64,000 bases of DNA, taken from contig CP030759.1 of NCBI GenBank assembly GCA_003290465.1, forward strand, positions 350,672-414,671, in the 5' to 3' direction. Source of the DNA: Candidatus Sumerlaea chitinivorans. Lineage in GTDB: Bacteria; Sumerlaeota; Sumerlaeia; Sumerlaeales; Sumerlaeaceae. Numbering within the stretch: position 1 is the stretch's first letter; every line of letters begins with the position of its first letter. Shown piece by piece: positions 56,391 to 64,000 of the stretch. The notes beneath the pieces were generated by a model that did not search any database, had not been told where the DNA came from, and saw only the letters and a program-made list of their open reading frames with translations. The position numbers and the translations under genes are program-made.

Positions 56391-57253
56391 TGAAAGCGCA
56401 GCACCTAAAGCTTGCGGTAACATTTTGGACAGGTTGGGCAGCACTGTTTCTGACTAATGGATTGTGGGCGTTCGGACCGCAGTCCGAGCCGCAGTCGCTC
56501 ACTCCGCCGACCATCTTGCGTGAGGTGGGGGTGGAGCAAAAAATCGGGCAAAGTATCCCTCTTAATCTGGAGTTCGTGGACGAAACGGGCACAACAGTCT
56601 CGCTCGCAAGGTATTTCGGAAAGCGCCCAGTGGTTATCACCCCTGTTTATTTCGAATGCCCCATGCTGTGCACCCAAGTGCTCAACGGGCTCTCGCGGAC
56701 GCTGAAAGTTCTGACGTTGGATCCGACGAAAGACTTCACGATTGTCACCTATAGCTTTGATCCCCGCGATACACCCCAGCTCGCAGCCGCAAAAAAGGCC
56801 AACTATCTGCAGGAGCTCCAGCGTCCTGAGCTTGGCCAACATTGGGCATTTCTCACTGGGTCTCAGGAAGCTATCACCAGCCTTTCGCAAGCACTTGGTT
56901 TTCGCTATGTGTGGGATGAGAAGTTGGGGCAATATGCGCATGCCGCTGCTATCATGGTGCTGACGCCGGAAGGCAAGATTGCGCGGTACTTTTATGGCAT
57001 CGAGTATCCACCACGCGATCTCCGCTTCGGGCTTGTTGAAGCGAGTGAGGGCCGAGTGGGCTCACCAGTGGATCAACTCCTATTGCTTTGTTATCAATAC
57101 GATCCGATGACCGGCAAGTACGGCTGGATTGCCATGACCTCGGTCCGCATCGGTGGTCTTCTCACCGTGTTAGCGATCGCCGGCTTTATTGCCATCATGC
57201 TGCGCAAGGAATTCAAAGCGCGACGAGAAGCGAATTTGAACCAGGTCGGATGA
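56390..57253 (+). CDS. SCO1/SenC copper chaperone
   Basis: 287 aa. It supplies and/or reduces copper for the CuA site of oxidase subunit II. The thioredoxin-like domain carries C90-x-x-x-C94 in YFECPMLC and a downstream His in YAHAAAIMVLTPEG as the third copper ligand. The N-terminus is a signal peptide or anchor (WTGWAALFLTNGLWAF), and a C-terminal membrane helix (LLTVLAIAGFIAIML) is additional to the standard SCO layout. The gene starts on the stop codon of the preceding gene and sits directly upstream of subunit II. Confidence 0.92.
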   Translation: MKAQHLKLAVTFWTGWAALFLTNGLWAFGPQSEPQSLTPPTILREVGVEQKIGQSIPLNLEFVDETGTTVSLARYFGKRPVVITPVYFECPMLCTQVLNGLSRTLKVLTLDPTKDFTIVTYSFDPRDTPQLAAAKKANYLQELQRPELGQHWAFLTGSQEAITSLSQALGFRYVWDEKLGQYAHAAAIMVLTPEGKIARYFYGIEYPPRDLRFGLVEASEGRVGSPVDQLLLLCYQYDPMTGKYGWIAMTSVRIGGLLTVLAIAGFIAIMLRKEFKARREANLNQVG

Positions 57254-57256
57254 ACT

Positions 57257-58258
57257 ATGGAACCACGATTTGAGCTATTCCCAGAGCAAGCCTCCACACT
57301 GGCTCCGAGAGTGGATGCTCTGTTCTACTATCTGACGGGCGTCACGGTCTTTTTCACTCTCCTGATTTTCATTTTGGTTGTGGTGTTTGCAGTGAAATAC
57401 CGGCGACGTCCCGGTGATACAACGGCGCCTCCGCCGATTCACGGTTCGAAGGCGTTGGAAATTATCTGGACCGTTATTCCGCTTGTCCTTGTGGCAATCA
57501 TGTTTTTTTGGGGCGCAAAGGTGTACCATGACCAGCTTCGTCCCCCCAGCGACGCCTACGAAGTCCTCGTAACGGGAAAACAGTGGATGTGGAAGTTCCA
57601 GCATCCGAACGGTAAGCGCGAGATCAACGACCTCCATGTCCCGGCAGGGCGCCCGGTGAAGCTCACGATGGGCTCGGAAGACGTGATCCATAACGTCTAT
57701 GTTCCAGCATTTCGCATGAAGCAGGACGTGGTTCCCGGGCGATGGACCCGCACTTGGTTCAATGCCGTGAAGCCGGGCGTGTACCGGCTTTTCTGCAACC
57801 AGTATTGCGGCACAAATCATTCAAAAATGATCGGGCGAGTCATTGTGATGGAGCCGCGCGAGTTTCAGGCGTGGCTTGGCGATGAAACGGGCGCGACGCC
57901 GGCCCAGTCGGGTGAAGCCCTATTTGCAAAATTGGCCTGCAACACGTGCCACACCGGGACCTCGGGCGCTCGGGGACCTTCCTTGGTTGGGCTTTTTGGA
58001 AAGAAAGTCCGCTTGCTGGGCGGCAAGGAAGTACTCGCGGACGAAAACTACATTCGTGAATCCATCACTAACCCGAGCGCGAAAATTGTTGAGGGCTACC
58101 AACCCATCATGCCCTCGTTCCAAGGGTTGGTCACGGAAGAGCAGCTCATGCAGCTAACGGCTTACGTGAAGTCCTTGGCTCAAGATTCCCCGCAAAGCGT
58201 CAGCCCGTCTGACCTCTCGACCACGAATGCAGTCTCGAAGGAGGTTGCGACAAAATGA
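57257..58258 (+). CDS. ctaC: Cytochrome c oxidase subunit II fused to cytochrome c (caa3 type)
   Basis: 333 aa. Two membrane helices (about 24-46 and 68-88) anchor a periplasmic cupredoxin domain with the CuA ligands H145, C180, C184, H188 and M191; the loop reads [14 protein letters not shown]-terminal cytochrome c domain carries C228-x-x-C231-H232 and ends near residue 315. The fusion makes this a caa3 oxidase subunit that can take electrons directly from ACIII. There is no lipobox. Its stop overlaps the ctaD start by 4 bases. Confidence 0.95.
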   Translation: MEPRFELFPEQASTLAPRVDALFYYLTGVTVFFTLLIFILVVVFAVKYRRRPGDTTAPPPIHGSKALEIIWTVIPLVLVAIMFFWGAKVYHDQLRPPSDAYEVLVTGKQWMWKFQHPNGKREINDLHVPAGRPVKLTMGSEDVIHNVYVPAFRMKQDVVPGRWTRTWFNAVKPGVYRLFCNQYCGTNHSKMIGRVIVMEPREFQAWLGDETGATPAQSGEALFAKLACNTCHTGTSGARGPSLVGLFGKKVRLLGGKEVLADENYIRESITNPSAKIVEGYQPIMPSFQGLVTEEQLMQLTAYVKSLAQDSPQSVSPSDLSTTNAVSKEVATK

Positions 58259-59928
58259 GTAGCTACCCAGTCCCACAAACGACTCCGATTCCAGAGGCTC
58301 GTGAGGGGAGCTCAGGTTCTGAAAACCATACAAATTATCTTTCTGCCGGTTACACGCTGAAGTCTTGGCTCCTCACGGTCGACCATAAACGGATCGCCGT
58401 GCTCTACCTGCTTGGCATCACCTTTTTCTTCGTCATTGGTGGGATCTTCGCGCTCCTCATCCGGTTGGAGCTCATGACGCCCAAGGGGGATCTTGTCTCG
58501 AGCGACACCTACAACCGACTGTTTACGCAACATGGACTCATCATGATTTTTCTTTTCTTAATTCCCGCCATCCCGGGAGTGTTTGGAAATTTCCTGATTC
58601 CGCTCATGGTTGGAGCGCGGGATCTGGCGTTTCCAAAAATCAATTTGGCGAGCTGGTACATGTTCATGATCGGTGGCGGATTCATGCTCGCCGCAATCTT
58701 TACGGGCGGAGTGGACACGGGTTGGACGTTCTACACGCCATACAGCACAACGTTTGCCAATAGCTCCGTGATTTTAGCAGGGCTTGGAGCTTTCATCGTC
58801 GGATTTTCGTCAGTCTTCACCGGTTTGAACTTCGCCGTGACGATCCACAAGATGCGGTGTCCCGGCCTGACGTGGTTCCGCCTCCCGCTTTTCGTATGGG
58901 CCCACTATGCCACAAGCCTCATCATGTTGTTGGGGACCCCAGTCGTGGCAATCACCGTCCTTCTTGTGGCAATCGAGCGCATCTGGGGTGTTGGGATATT
59001 TGACCCGCGTATTGGCGGTGATCCGATTCTTTTCCAGCACCTGTTCTGGTTCTATTCCCACCCGGCTGTTTACATTATGATTCTGCCCGCGATGGGTGTC
59101 ATGAGCGAACTGTTTTCTACCTTCTCACGAAAACCTGTTTTCGGGTACTCGTTCATTGCGGCCTCAAGTCTCGCTATCGCGATCGTGGGTTTCTTCGTGT
59201 GGGGGCATCACATGCTGGTGAGCGGTCAAAGCGAATTCGCTGGGCTCATCTTTTCCGCACTGAGTTTCCTCGTCGCCATTCCCTCAGCCGTCAAAGTCTT
59301 CAATTGGACCGCCACGCTCTACAAAGGTTCCATTTCTTTCCAAGCGCCCATGATCTACGCGTTTGGATTTATCGGGCTATTTGCGATTGGGGGCCTGACC
59401 GGTCTCTTCCTCGCATGCCTCGGCATGGACTATCACGTTCACGACACCTACTTCGTGGTGGCCCACTTCCACTACGTGATGGTCGGTGCTACGATCATGG
59501 GCTTCCTCGGCGCACTTCATTACTGGTGGCCAAAGATGTTCGGTAAAATGTACTCGGAGGGTTGGGCGCAGTTTGCCGCTGTCGTCATTTTCTTGGGATT
59601 CAACTTTACGTTTTTCCCCCAATTCTTGCTGGGCTACCTCGGAATGCCACGCCACTATCACGAGTACGTCCCCGAGTTTCAGATCCTCCACATTCTTTCG
59701 TCGGCAGGTGCGATGTTACTGGGAGTTGGTTACCTAATTCCCGGTGTTTACCTAACGTACTCATTCTTTTATGGCAAGAAGGCGCCCGCCAATCCGTGGG
59801 GAGCAACCGGGTTGGAGTGGCAGACGTCGTCGCCTCCGCCAACGCACAACTTCGAAAAAACGCCAGTCGTGACAGGCGAGCCCTACGACTATTCCAGAGT
59901 GGAGAGTGTGCCGAATGTCGCAAGTTAG
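58255..59928 (+). CDS. ctaD: Cytochrome c oxidase subunit I, A2-type haem-copper oxidase
   Basis: 557 aa, about 12 helices. It houses the low-spin haem and the haem a3/CuB site. H93 in TQHGLIMIF is a low-spin haem ligand. H269 in [10 protein letters not shown] with Y273, and H318/H319 in WGHHM, form the CuB site, and [16 protein letters not shown] supplies the remaining haem ligands. YSHPAV at 267-272 replaces the HPEV Glu of A1 enzymes; the Tyr-Ser pair is the signature of the A2 subfamily, as in Rhodothermus caa3. It reduces O2 and pumps protons. Confidence 0.96.
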   Translation: MSSYPVPQTTPIPEAREGSSGSENHTNYLSAGYTLKSWLLTVDHKRIAVLYLLGITFFFVIGGIFALLIRLELMTPKGDLVSSDTYNRLFTQHGLIMIFLFLIPAIPGVFGNFLIPLMVGARDLAFPKINLASWYMFMIGGGFMLAAIFTGGVDTGWTFYTPYSTTFANSSVILAGLGAFIVGFSSVFTGLNFAVTIHKMRCPGLTWFRLPLFVWAHYATSLIMLLGTPVVAITVLLVAIERIWGVGIFDPRIGGDPILFQHLFWFYSHPAVYIMILPAMGVMSELFSTFSRKPVFGYSFIAASSLAIAIVGFFVWGHHMLVSGQSEFAGLIFSALSFLVAIPSAVKVFNWTATLYKGSISFQAPMIYAFGFIGLFAIGGLTGLFLACLGMDYHVHDTYFVVAHFHYVMVGATIMGFLGALHYWWPKMFGKMYSEGWAQFAAVVIFLGFNFTFFPQFLLGYLGMPRHYHEYVPEFQILHILSSAGAMLLGVGYLIPGVYLTYSFFYGKKAPANPWGATGLEWQTSSPPPTHNFEKTPVVTGEPYDYSRVESVPNVAS

Positions 59929-60565
59929 CAGTCCATACCTTGCCCATCACTTTGAGGACCTCGAGCAGCAGCAGGAATCTGCCTCGCTGGGAATGTGGCT
60001 GTTCCTTGTTACGGAGGTCATGTTCTTCGGAGGCCTGTTTGCGGCGTATGCTGTCTACCGCACGATCTATCCCGGTCCTTTTCACGCGGGCAGTCACTTA
60101 CTTGATGTTCGTTTGGGTGGGCTCAATACGGCCGTGCTGATCACAAGCAGTCTCACGATGGCGTTGGCCGTCCACGCGGCACAGACAGGCCACCGCAAAG
60201 CTCTTCTGCGCTATCTCTTTCTCACCATTGCGTTAGGCACCGTGTTTTTCATCGTTAAGGGCTTTGAATGGCACCACAAATATGTGGAACACCACATTCC
60301 CGGCCCATCGTTTCACTACGAAGGCCCTTCCGATCCGCACCGTGTCCAGCTCTTCTTCGTGCTCTATTTTTGCATGACAGGGCTTCACGCTCTTCACGTG
60401 CTTCTTGGCATCGGCGCGATGCTCTGGCTGGTGCTACTGGCATATCGTGGAAAATTCTCAACCGAGTGGTACACACCGGTAGAGCTGGTTGGGCTCTACT
60501 GGCATTTCGTCGATATCGTCTGGATCTACTTGTTCCCGCTACTTTATCTCTTAGGGAGGCACTGA
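59915..60565 (+). CDS. ctaE: Cytochrome c oxidase subunit III
   Basis: 216 aa, five helices. It stabilises subunit I and the proton channel. The conserved Glu-containing helix is [18 protein letters not shown], followed by [19 protein letters not shown] and the C-terminal [21 protein letters not shown] 59915 is chosen over GTG 59906 because it fits the family N-terminus and the spacing from gtggag. It overlaps ctaD by 14 bases. Confidence 0.95.
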   Translation: MSQVSSPYLAHHFEDLEQQQESASLGMWLFLVTEVMFFGGLFAAYAVYRTIYPGPFHAGSHLLDVRLGGLNTAVLITSSLTMALAVHAAQTGHRKALLRYLFLTIALGTVFFIVKGFEWHHKYVEHHIPGPSFHYEGPSDPHRVQLFFVLYFCMTGLHALHVLLGIGAMLWLVLLAYRGKFSTEWYTPVELVGLYWHFVDIVWIYLFPLLYLLGRH

Positions 60566-60567
60566 AA

Positions 60568-60879
60568 ATGAACCATATTATGCCGGGCCATATTGTGCCG
60601 GTACGCGTCTACCTCGCGGTGTTTTGCGCCTTGGTGGTTCTCACTGTTCTTACTGTGAAGGTCGCCTACGTAGATCTTGGTCTCTTGAATACCCCGCTGG
60701 CTCTTGGAATCGCCTCGGTGAAGGCGATGTTGGTGGTGCTCTACTTTATGCACGCACGCTACTCGCCACGTTTGATTCTTCTCGTTGTGATTGTGAGTGC
60801 GTTCACCCTCATTCTTTTGTTTGCTTTCACGCTGAGTGACTATCTTACGCGCGGGCAAATCGTGCTACCCATCCAGTAA
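60568..60879 (+). CDS. ctaF: Cytochrome c oxidase subunit IV (CtaF-like)
   Basis: 103 aa, three hydrophobic helices (about 11-30, 40-58 and 69-90). The MPGHIVPVRVYLAVFCALVV N-terminus and the middle AMLVVLYFMHARYSPRL match the small subunit IV of bacterial caa3/cytochrome o families. aggagg-like agggagg lies 9 bases before ATG 60568. Last gene of the operon. Confidence 0.92.
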   Translation: MNHIMPGHIVPVRVYLAVFCALVVLTVLTVKVAYVDLGLLNTPLALGIASVKAMLVVLYFMHARYSPRLILLVVIVSAFTLILLFAFTLSDYLTRGQIVLPIQ

Positions 60880-60949
60880 CAGGTGAAGTAGGAACTTTCA
60901 CACACTGTATAACTCATGCTCTCAAATTGGGAGCGAAAGGAAGCAAATC

Positions 60950-61867
60950 GTGAGAGTCCTGCTTACGAACGATGATGGAGTAGAGGCCCCGGGGTTGTGG
61001 GCGCTTTACCATGAATGCAGCCGGCAGGGAATCGAAGCTACCGTAGTCGCGCCTTCACGTGAGCGCAGTGCGATCGGTCACGCCATCACCATCTTCAATG
61101 AAATTACCCTTCGAGAGCATGTGCGGGGGCACAAAAACTCTGCGTATGCCATCGACGGCACACCCGCCGACTGCGTGAAAATGGCGCTCTCGGTGATTAT
61201 GAAGGAAACGCCTCCCGATGTCGTCATTTCGGGCATCAATCGGGGACAAAACACCGGAACCAGCATTCTCTACTCGGGCACCGTGGCTGCCGCGCTTGAG
61301 GCGACTCTCAACGGTTTCAAGGCGATTGCAGTCTCCTTAGCGGTTACGAGCCCAAAGACTGCGTCAGCTTCTAAAGAAGATCCGAAGGAGCTGCCCGTTG
61401 GGACTCTACAAGATGTGGCACGAGTGGAAGCGAATTATGAGTTTGCAGCCCGCTTCAGCGTTCGGCTGGCAAAAGTTGTTGCGGAGCGTGGTCTGCCTCC
61501 GGGGGTGCTCCTCAATGTGAACATTCCGAATGTTCCGGAGCAGGAAATTCGCGGCATCGTTGTGTCCAAGATGGGACACTCGGTATTCGTGGATGAGTTC
61601 AAAGCCATCAACGAGAAGGCGGGTATCATTGCCTATCGCAACGTTGGCGATCGTCTCATCCATTCTTCCGAGGGCGAAGACTGGGACGATCTGGTGCTGA
61701 AGCAGAACAAGATTTCCATCACACCGCTTCATTACGATCTGACTCATCATCATTTCCTCGAAGAGCTCAAACGCTGGGTAGAAGCCGAGGAGATTGAAAG
61801 TCGCATTCTCGGTGAGCAAGTAGCAGAAGAACTTTCAAAAGGTCTGGATGCGGAGATCGTTGGCTAA
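60950..61867 (+). CDS. surE: 5'/3'-nucleotidase SurE
   Basis: 305 aa from GTG 60950 (ggaag upstream). It dephosphorylates nucleoside monophosphates and exopolyphosphate. The metal site is D8-D9 in MRVLLTNDDGVEAPG, with VVAPSRERSAIGHAIT and SGINRGQNTGTSILYSGTVAAA typical of the family. It is longer than E. coli SurE (253 aa), with an insertion around residues 135-165 (TSPKTASASKEDPKELP) and an extended C-terminus. It overlaps the convergent glycosyltransferase gene by 4 bases. Confidence 0.94.
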   Translation: MRVLLTNDDGVEAPGLWALYHECSRQGIEATVVAPSRERSAIGHAITIFNEITLREHVRGHKNSAYAIDGTPADCVKMALSVIMKETPPDVVISGINRGQNTGTSILYSGTVAAALEATLNGFKAIAVSLAVTSPKTASASKEDPKELPVGTLQDVARVEANYEFAARFSVRLAKVVAERGLPPGVLLNVNIPNVPEQEIRGIVVSKMGHSVFVDEFKAINEKAGIIAYRNVGDRLIHSSEGEDWDDLVLKQNKISITPLHYDLTHHHFLEELKRWVEAEEIESRILGEQVAEELSKGLDAEIVG

Positions 61868-62937
61868 CGGCTTTTGGCCAATCGGACGATGTGTCGCGCT
61901 GCTTGACGTGCCCCTGTACAGGAAATGCGAGGTGGGGCGAGCTGACTCGCACGCATAAGCGACGCACCCCACCGTCCCTCAATGAGATCACGCTTCGTGA
62001 TTTGTACACCGCCGCCCCATTCTGCAAGGGCCTGCCGCAGGGCTGGATACTCAGCAAACTCTGGGCGTGGGTAGTACACCACCGGCGTTGCGTTGGCCAT
62101 ACATTCGCTCATGGTTCCGTAACCGGGCTTACCCAGCACCACATCGACCGAGGCGACGATATCGCAAAACGGCCATCTCAACGGGTCGAGTCGGTGACTT
62201 GCTGCGAACGCTTCATTCAAGCTTACGAAGGAGAACTCTTCCTGCAGGTGATCGAACTCCTTTCTCCCGTGTTCACCGAGCCCCCAATTGCCGAAATAGA
62301 GTAGAACCACTTTACGACTTAGGGGGACCCCCAGTTCCCGGCGCAGTTCAGCACGCCGCCGCTTTCCGCGATCCGCAATCAAAGGGATCTCGTAACGCTG
62401 TCGGAAATAGGGAAGCCCGAGCGCAAATCCGGGGATCAGTGCCAAGGTCGCCGCGGCATACTCAGCACGCAAGGCGCGCAGAAAGGCTCGCCGGCTCGGG
62501 GTAGTGGCTGCTCTGCGGAAGATTTCAACCCATGTGAAATTCGCCAAACAAACGCTGGGGATTTGGGCGCGTCGAGCCGCTACCAGTGGTGTCGACGGGA
62601 TGTCGGTAACGACGACGTTTACGTTCTCTCGGAGTAAGAATGCCGTTTCGGCTGGCAACCGAGCGGTCGCCTCCTCGTGGACCTTCATCGCCGCCTCAAA
62701 TGTGCGATCCCAGTTGATCTCGAAATTCGACTCCTGCCACGCGCCAAAGTCCCAAGCCTCGCGGTAGAGATCCATCTGCCGCCCCTTTGTCAAATGGACA
62801 AGGAAGTCCGCCGGCGCGAGAGATTTAACGATAAGGCGTGCCTCCTTGGGCAAGGCATTCATTACCTTTGCAGCTCGACTGGCATGGCCGAGCCCGTGAC
62901 TCGAAATATAGTAGGCGATGGTAAGGCGTTTTGCCAC
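61864..62937 (-). CDS. GT-B fold glycosyltransferase (MurG/UGT-like), unknown acceptor
   Basis: 357 aa. The N-terminus ISSHGLGHASRAAKVMNAL has the Gly-loop and His of UDP-sugar glycosyltransferases and of the N-terminal domain of plant-type arabinokinases. The C-terminal half contains VLLYFGNWGLG and the donor-binding VVLGKPGYGTMSECMANATP. No membrane segment or signal peptide. The acceptor could be a lipid, a cell-wall precursor or a protein; the sequence does not say. It is divergent from anmK with a gap of about 110 bases. Confidence 0.75.
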   Translation of the reverse strand: MAKRLTIAYYISSHGLGHASRAAKVMNALPKEARLIVKSLAPADFLVHLTKGRQMDLYREAWDFGAWQESNFEINWDRTFEAAMKVHEEATARLPAETAFLLRENVNVVVTDIPSTPLVAARRAQIPSVCLANFTWVEIFRRAATTPSRRAFLRALRAEYAAATLALIPGFALGLPYFRQRYEIPLIADRGKRRRAELRRELGVPLSRKVVLLYFGNWGLGEHGRKEFDHLQEEFSFVSLNEAFAASHRLDPLRWPFCDIVASVDVVLGKPGYGTMSECMANATPVVYYPRPEFAEYPALRQALAEWGGGVQITKRDLIEGRWGASLMRASQLAPPRISCTGARQAARHIVRLAKSR

Positions 62938-63048
62938 GGCTCTTGTTTACTCTAAAGTCTTTACTTCCGATTCTGTTAGCAGCGAAGTTCGTCGCACAAC
63001 ATGTCACGTGGTCTTCGACGTGCAAGTACTCGATCCAGCGAGAATTCG

Positions 63049-64000
63049 ATGGTCAAGCGTCCCCGTTGTAGAATTCTTGGGGTGATGTCCGGCACAAGTG
63101 CCGACAGTATCGATGTTGCAGTCTGCGATCTATCTTTTACTCCGGCAAAGCGCATTCAAGCCGACCTGATTGCATTTTACGAGCACCCTATCCCCGCTCA
63201 CCTCCGACAAGCCTTGCTGAATTTGTTCCGTGACCGTCGCGGCTCACTTAAATGGGTCTGTTCGCTGAACTTTGCGTTGGGTCAAGCTTTCGCCGATGCA
63301 GTCGAAGCGTGCCTTAGGCGTCACCACATTTCCCACTCGAGTGTTGTCGCAATCGCATCTCACGGGCAGACCGTCTATCACGTTCCCCCCTCGCAAGCTC
63401 ACAAGCGCGACTTGACTGCTTCCACGTTGCAAATCGCTGAGCCAGCCGTGATCGCTGAGCGGACGGGCTTGATGGTCATCCACAATTTTCGCGCCGCCGA
63501 CGTTGCGGTGGGAGGGGAGGGGGCACCGTTGGTGCCATTTGCAGACTATCATCTTTTCGGCCACCCGCGAAACACAATTGTGGTGGGGAACCTCGGCGGA
63601 ATCGCGAACGTCACGGTTCTACCTGCCAGCAATCGACTGGAGGACGTGATTGCGTTTGATACGGGCCCCGGCAACATGCTGTTAGACGCAATTGTTCATA
63701 GGTTCTGGCCCGAGCGGCAGTACGACGTCGGTGGACGCCTCGCAAGCGCAGGCCGCGTGCATGTGGAACTACTTGAGCGCTGGACGCGCATGCCTTTCTT
63801 TCACCTGCCCCCGCCGAAAAGTACCGGACGCGAACTCTTTGGGGAACAGTTTTTAGAAAAAGAGCTCCGTCACTCCCAGAGCATCTCACCGCAAGACCTG
63901 TTGGCCACTGCTGTGGAGTTTACGGCGCGGTCATTTGTTGAAAGCTTATCCAGATTTGTAGAACCCCGATGGCCAATCGCGGCAATTTATATGGGCGGGG
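63049..64000 (+). CDS. anmK: Anhydro-N-acetylmuramic acid kinase (partial, runs off the window)
   Basis: The frame is open from 63001 to the window end with no stop; 317 codons from ATG 63049 are visible, against about 370 in the family. ATG 63049 is chosen because family members start about ten residues before the MSGTS motif; ATG 63001 is also in frame. Motifs: ILGVMSGTSADSIDVA, IASHGQTVYH, VGGEGAPLVPFADY and AFDTGPGNMLLD with the catalytic Asp. AnmK phosphorylates anhMurNAc in peptidoglycan recycling. The C-terminus is outside the window. Confidence 0.95.
   Translation, partial: MVKRPRCRILGVMSGTSADSIDVAVCDLSFTPAKRIQADLIAFYEHPIPAHLRQALLNLFRDRRGSLKWVCSLNFALGQAFADAVEACLRRHHISHSSVVAIASHGQTVYHVPPSQAHKRDLTASTLQIAEPAVIAERTGLMVIHNFRAADVAVGGEGAPLVPFADYHLFGHPRNTIVVGNLGGIANVTVLPASNRLEDVIAFDTGPGNMLLDAIVHRFWPERQYDVGGRLASAGRVHVELLERWTRMPFFHLPPPKSTGRELFGEQFLEKELRHSQSISPQDLLATAVEFTARSFVESLSRFVEPRWPIAAIYMGG

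Noticed and set aside
1-64000. tRNA or rRNA genes, CRISPR arrays, insertion sequences, prophage or toxin-antitoxin loci
   Set aside because: Reading both strands I found no T-loop/anticodon pattern, regularly spaced repeats, transposase, integrase, or paired small toxin-antitoxin genes that I could support.

Overview
The window reads as a chromosomal segment of a diderm (Gram-negative-type), aerobically respiring bacterium with moderate to high GC (mid-50s percent by eye). Diderm evidence: LptE-like and LolA-like proteins, many lipobox lipoproteins and a periplasmic TPR protein. Respiratory evidence: a complete Alternative Complex III plus caa3-type cytochrome oxidase operon. No rRNA or tRNA gene, CRISPR array, transposase, integrase or phage gene was seen, so this looks like core genome and not an island. 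The pseudopilins with 'AFTLIELLIVVAI' N-termini and 'YDPTNG' C-termini, together with the ACIII/caa3 operon, remind me of candidate phyla such as Sumerlaeota (BRC1). That placement is an inference from style and is not proven by the sequence.

Layout. 1-2005: end of an unknown gene, then a sugar-nucleotide dehydratase/epimerase and a sugar nucleotidyltransferase (surface glycan precursor synthesis). 2155-4625 (minus): PHP phosphoesterase, LptE-like lipoprotein, LolA-like carrier. 5002-9147: single-domain response regulator, FtsK/SpoIIIE translocase, M23 endopeptidase. 9426-11569: small membrane protein, acpP and fabF with hairpins after each. 11970-16029: tightly coupled three-gene operon of a secreted acetyl-esterase-like hydrolase, a fused SDR/Gfo-Idh-MocA oxidoreductase and an unknown protein. 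16310-18304: cold-shock protein, then iscS-iscA on the minus strand. 18385-23452: small exported protein, HMA metallochaperone, large exported glycosidase-like protein with a His-rich tail, RlmI-like rRNA methyltransferase, small exported protein. 23726-31206: cysS, a sigma-54 two-component pair, two small lipoproteins, tmk and rpsB. 31431-34635: lipoprotein, TPR protein, small secreted protein. 34765-44420 (all minus): giant sensor diguanylate cyclase, RtcB, flippase, GT2 glycosyltransferase, def, serS. 44652-47883 (minus): an abundant-looking secreted repeat protein and two paralogous pseudopilins. 48400-60879: thirteen-gene transcription unit actABCDEF - small membrane protein - SCO - caa3 oxidase subunits II, I, III, IV. 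60950-64000: surE, a GT-B glycosyltransferase and the start of anmK.

How it fits together: the ACIII complex oxidises quinol and passes electrons, through its own cytochromes and the cytochrome c domain fused to oxidase subunit II, to an A2-type haem-copper oxidase (YSHPAV motif). SCO supplies CuA copper. An extended -10 promoter and a perfect TGTGA-N6-TCACA palindrome lie upstream and suggest control by a CRP/FNR-family regulator. Envelope genes (LptE, LolA, flippase, glycosyltransferases, M23 peptidase, AnmK) build and recycle the cell surface. The sequence gives no clear sign of a defence system. The most novel-looking parts are the esterase/fused-oxidoreductase operon, the secreted-protein/pseudopilin locus and the His-tailed glycosidase-like protein beside an HMA metallochaperone.
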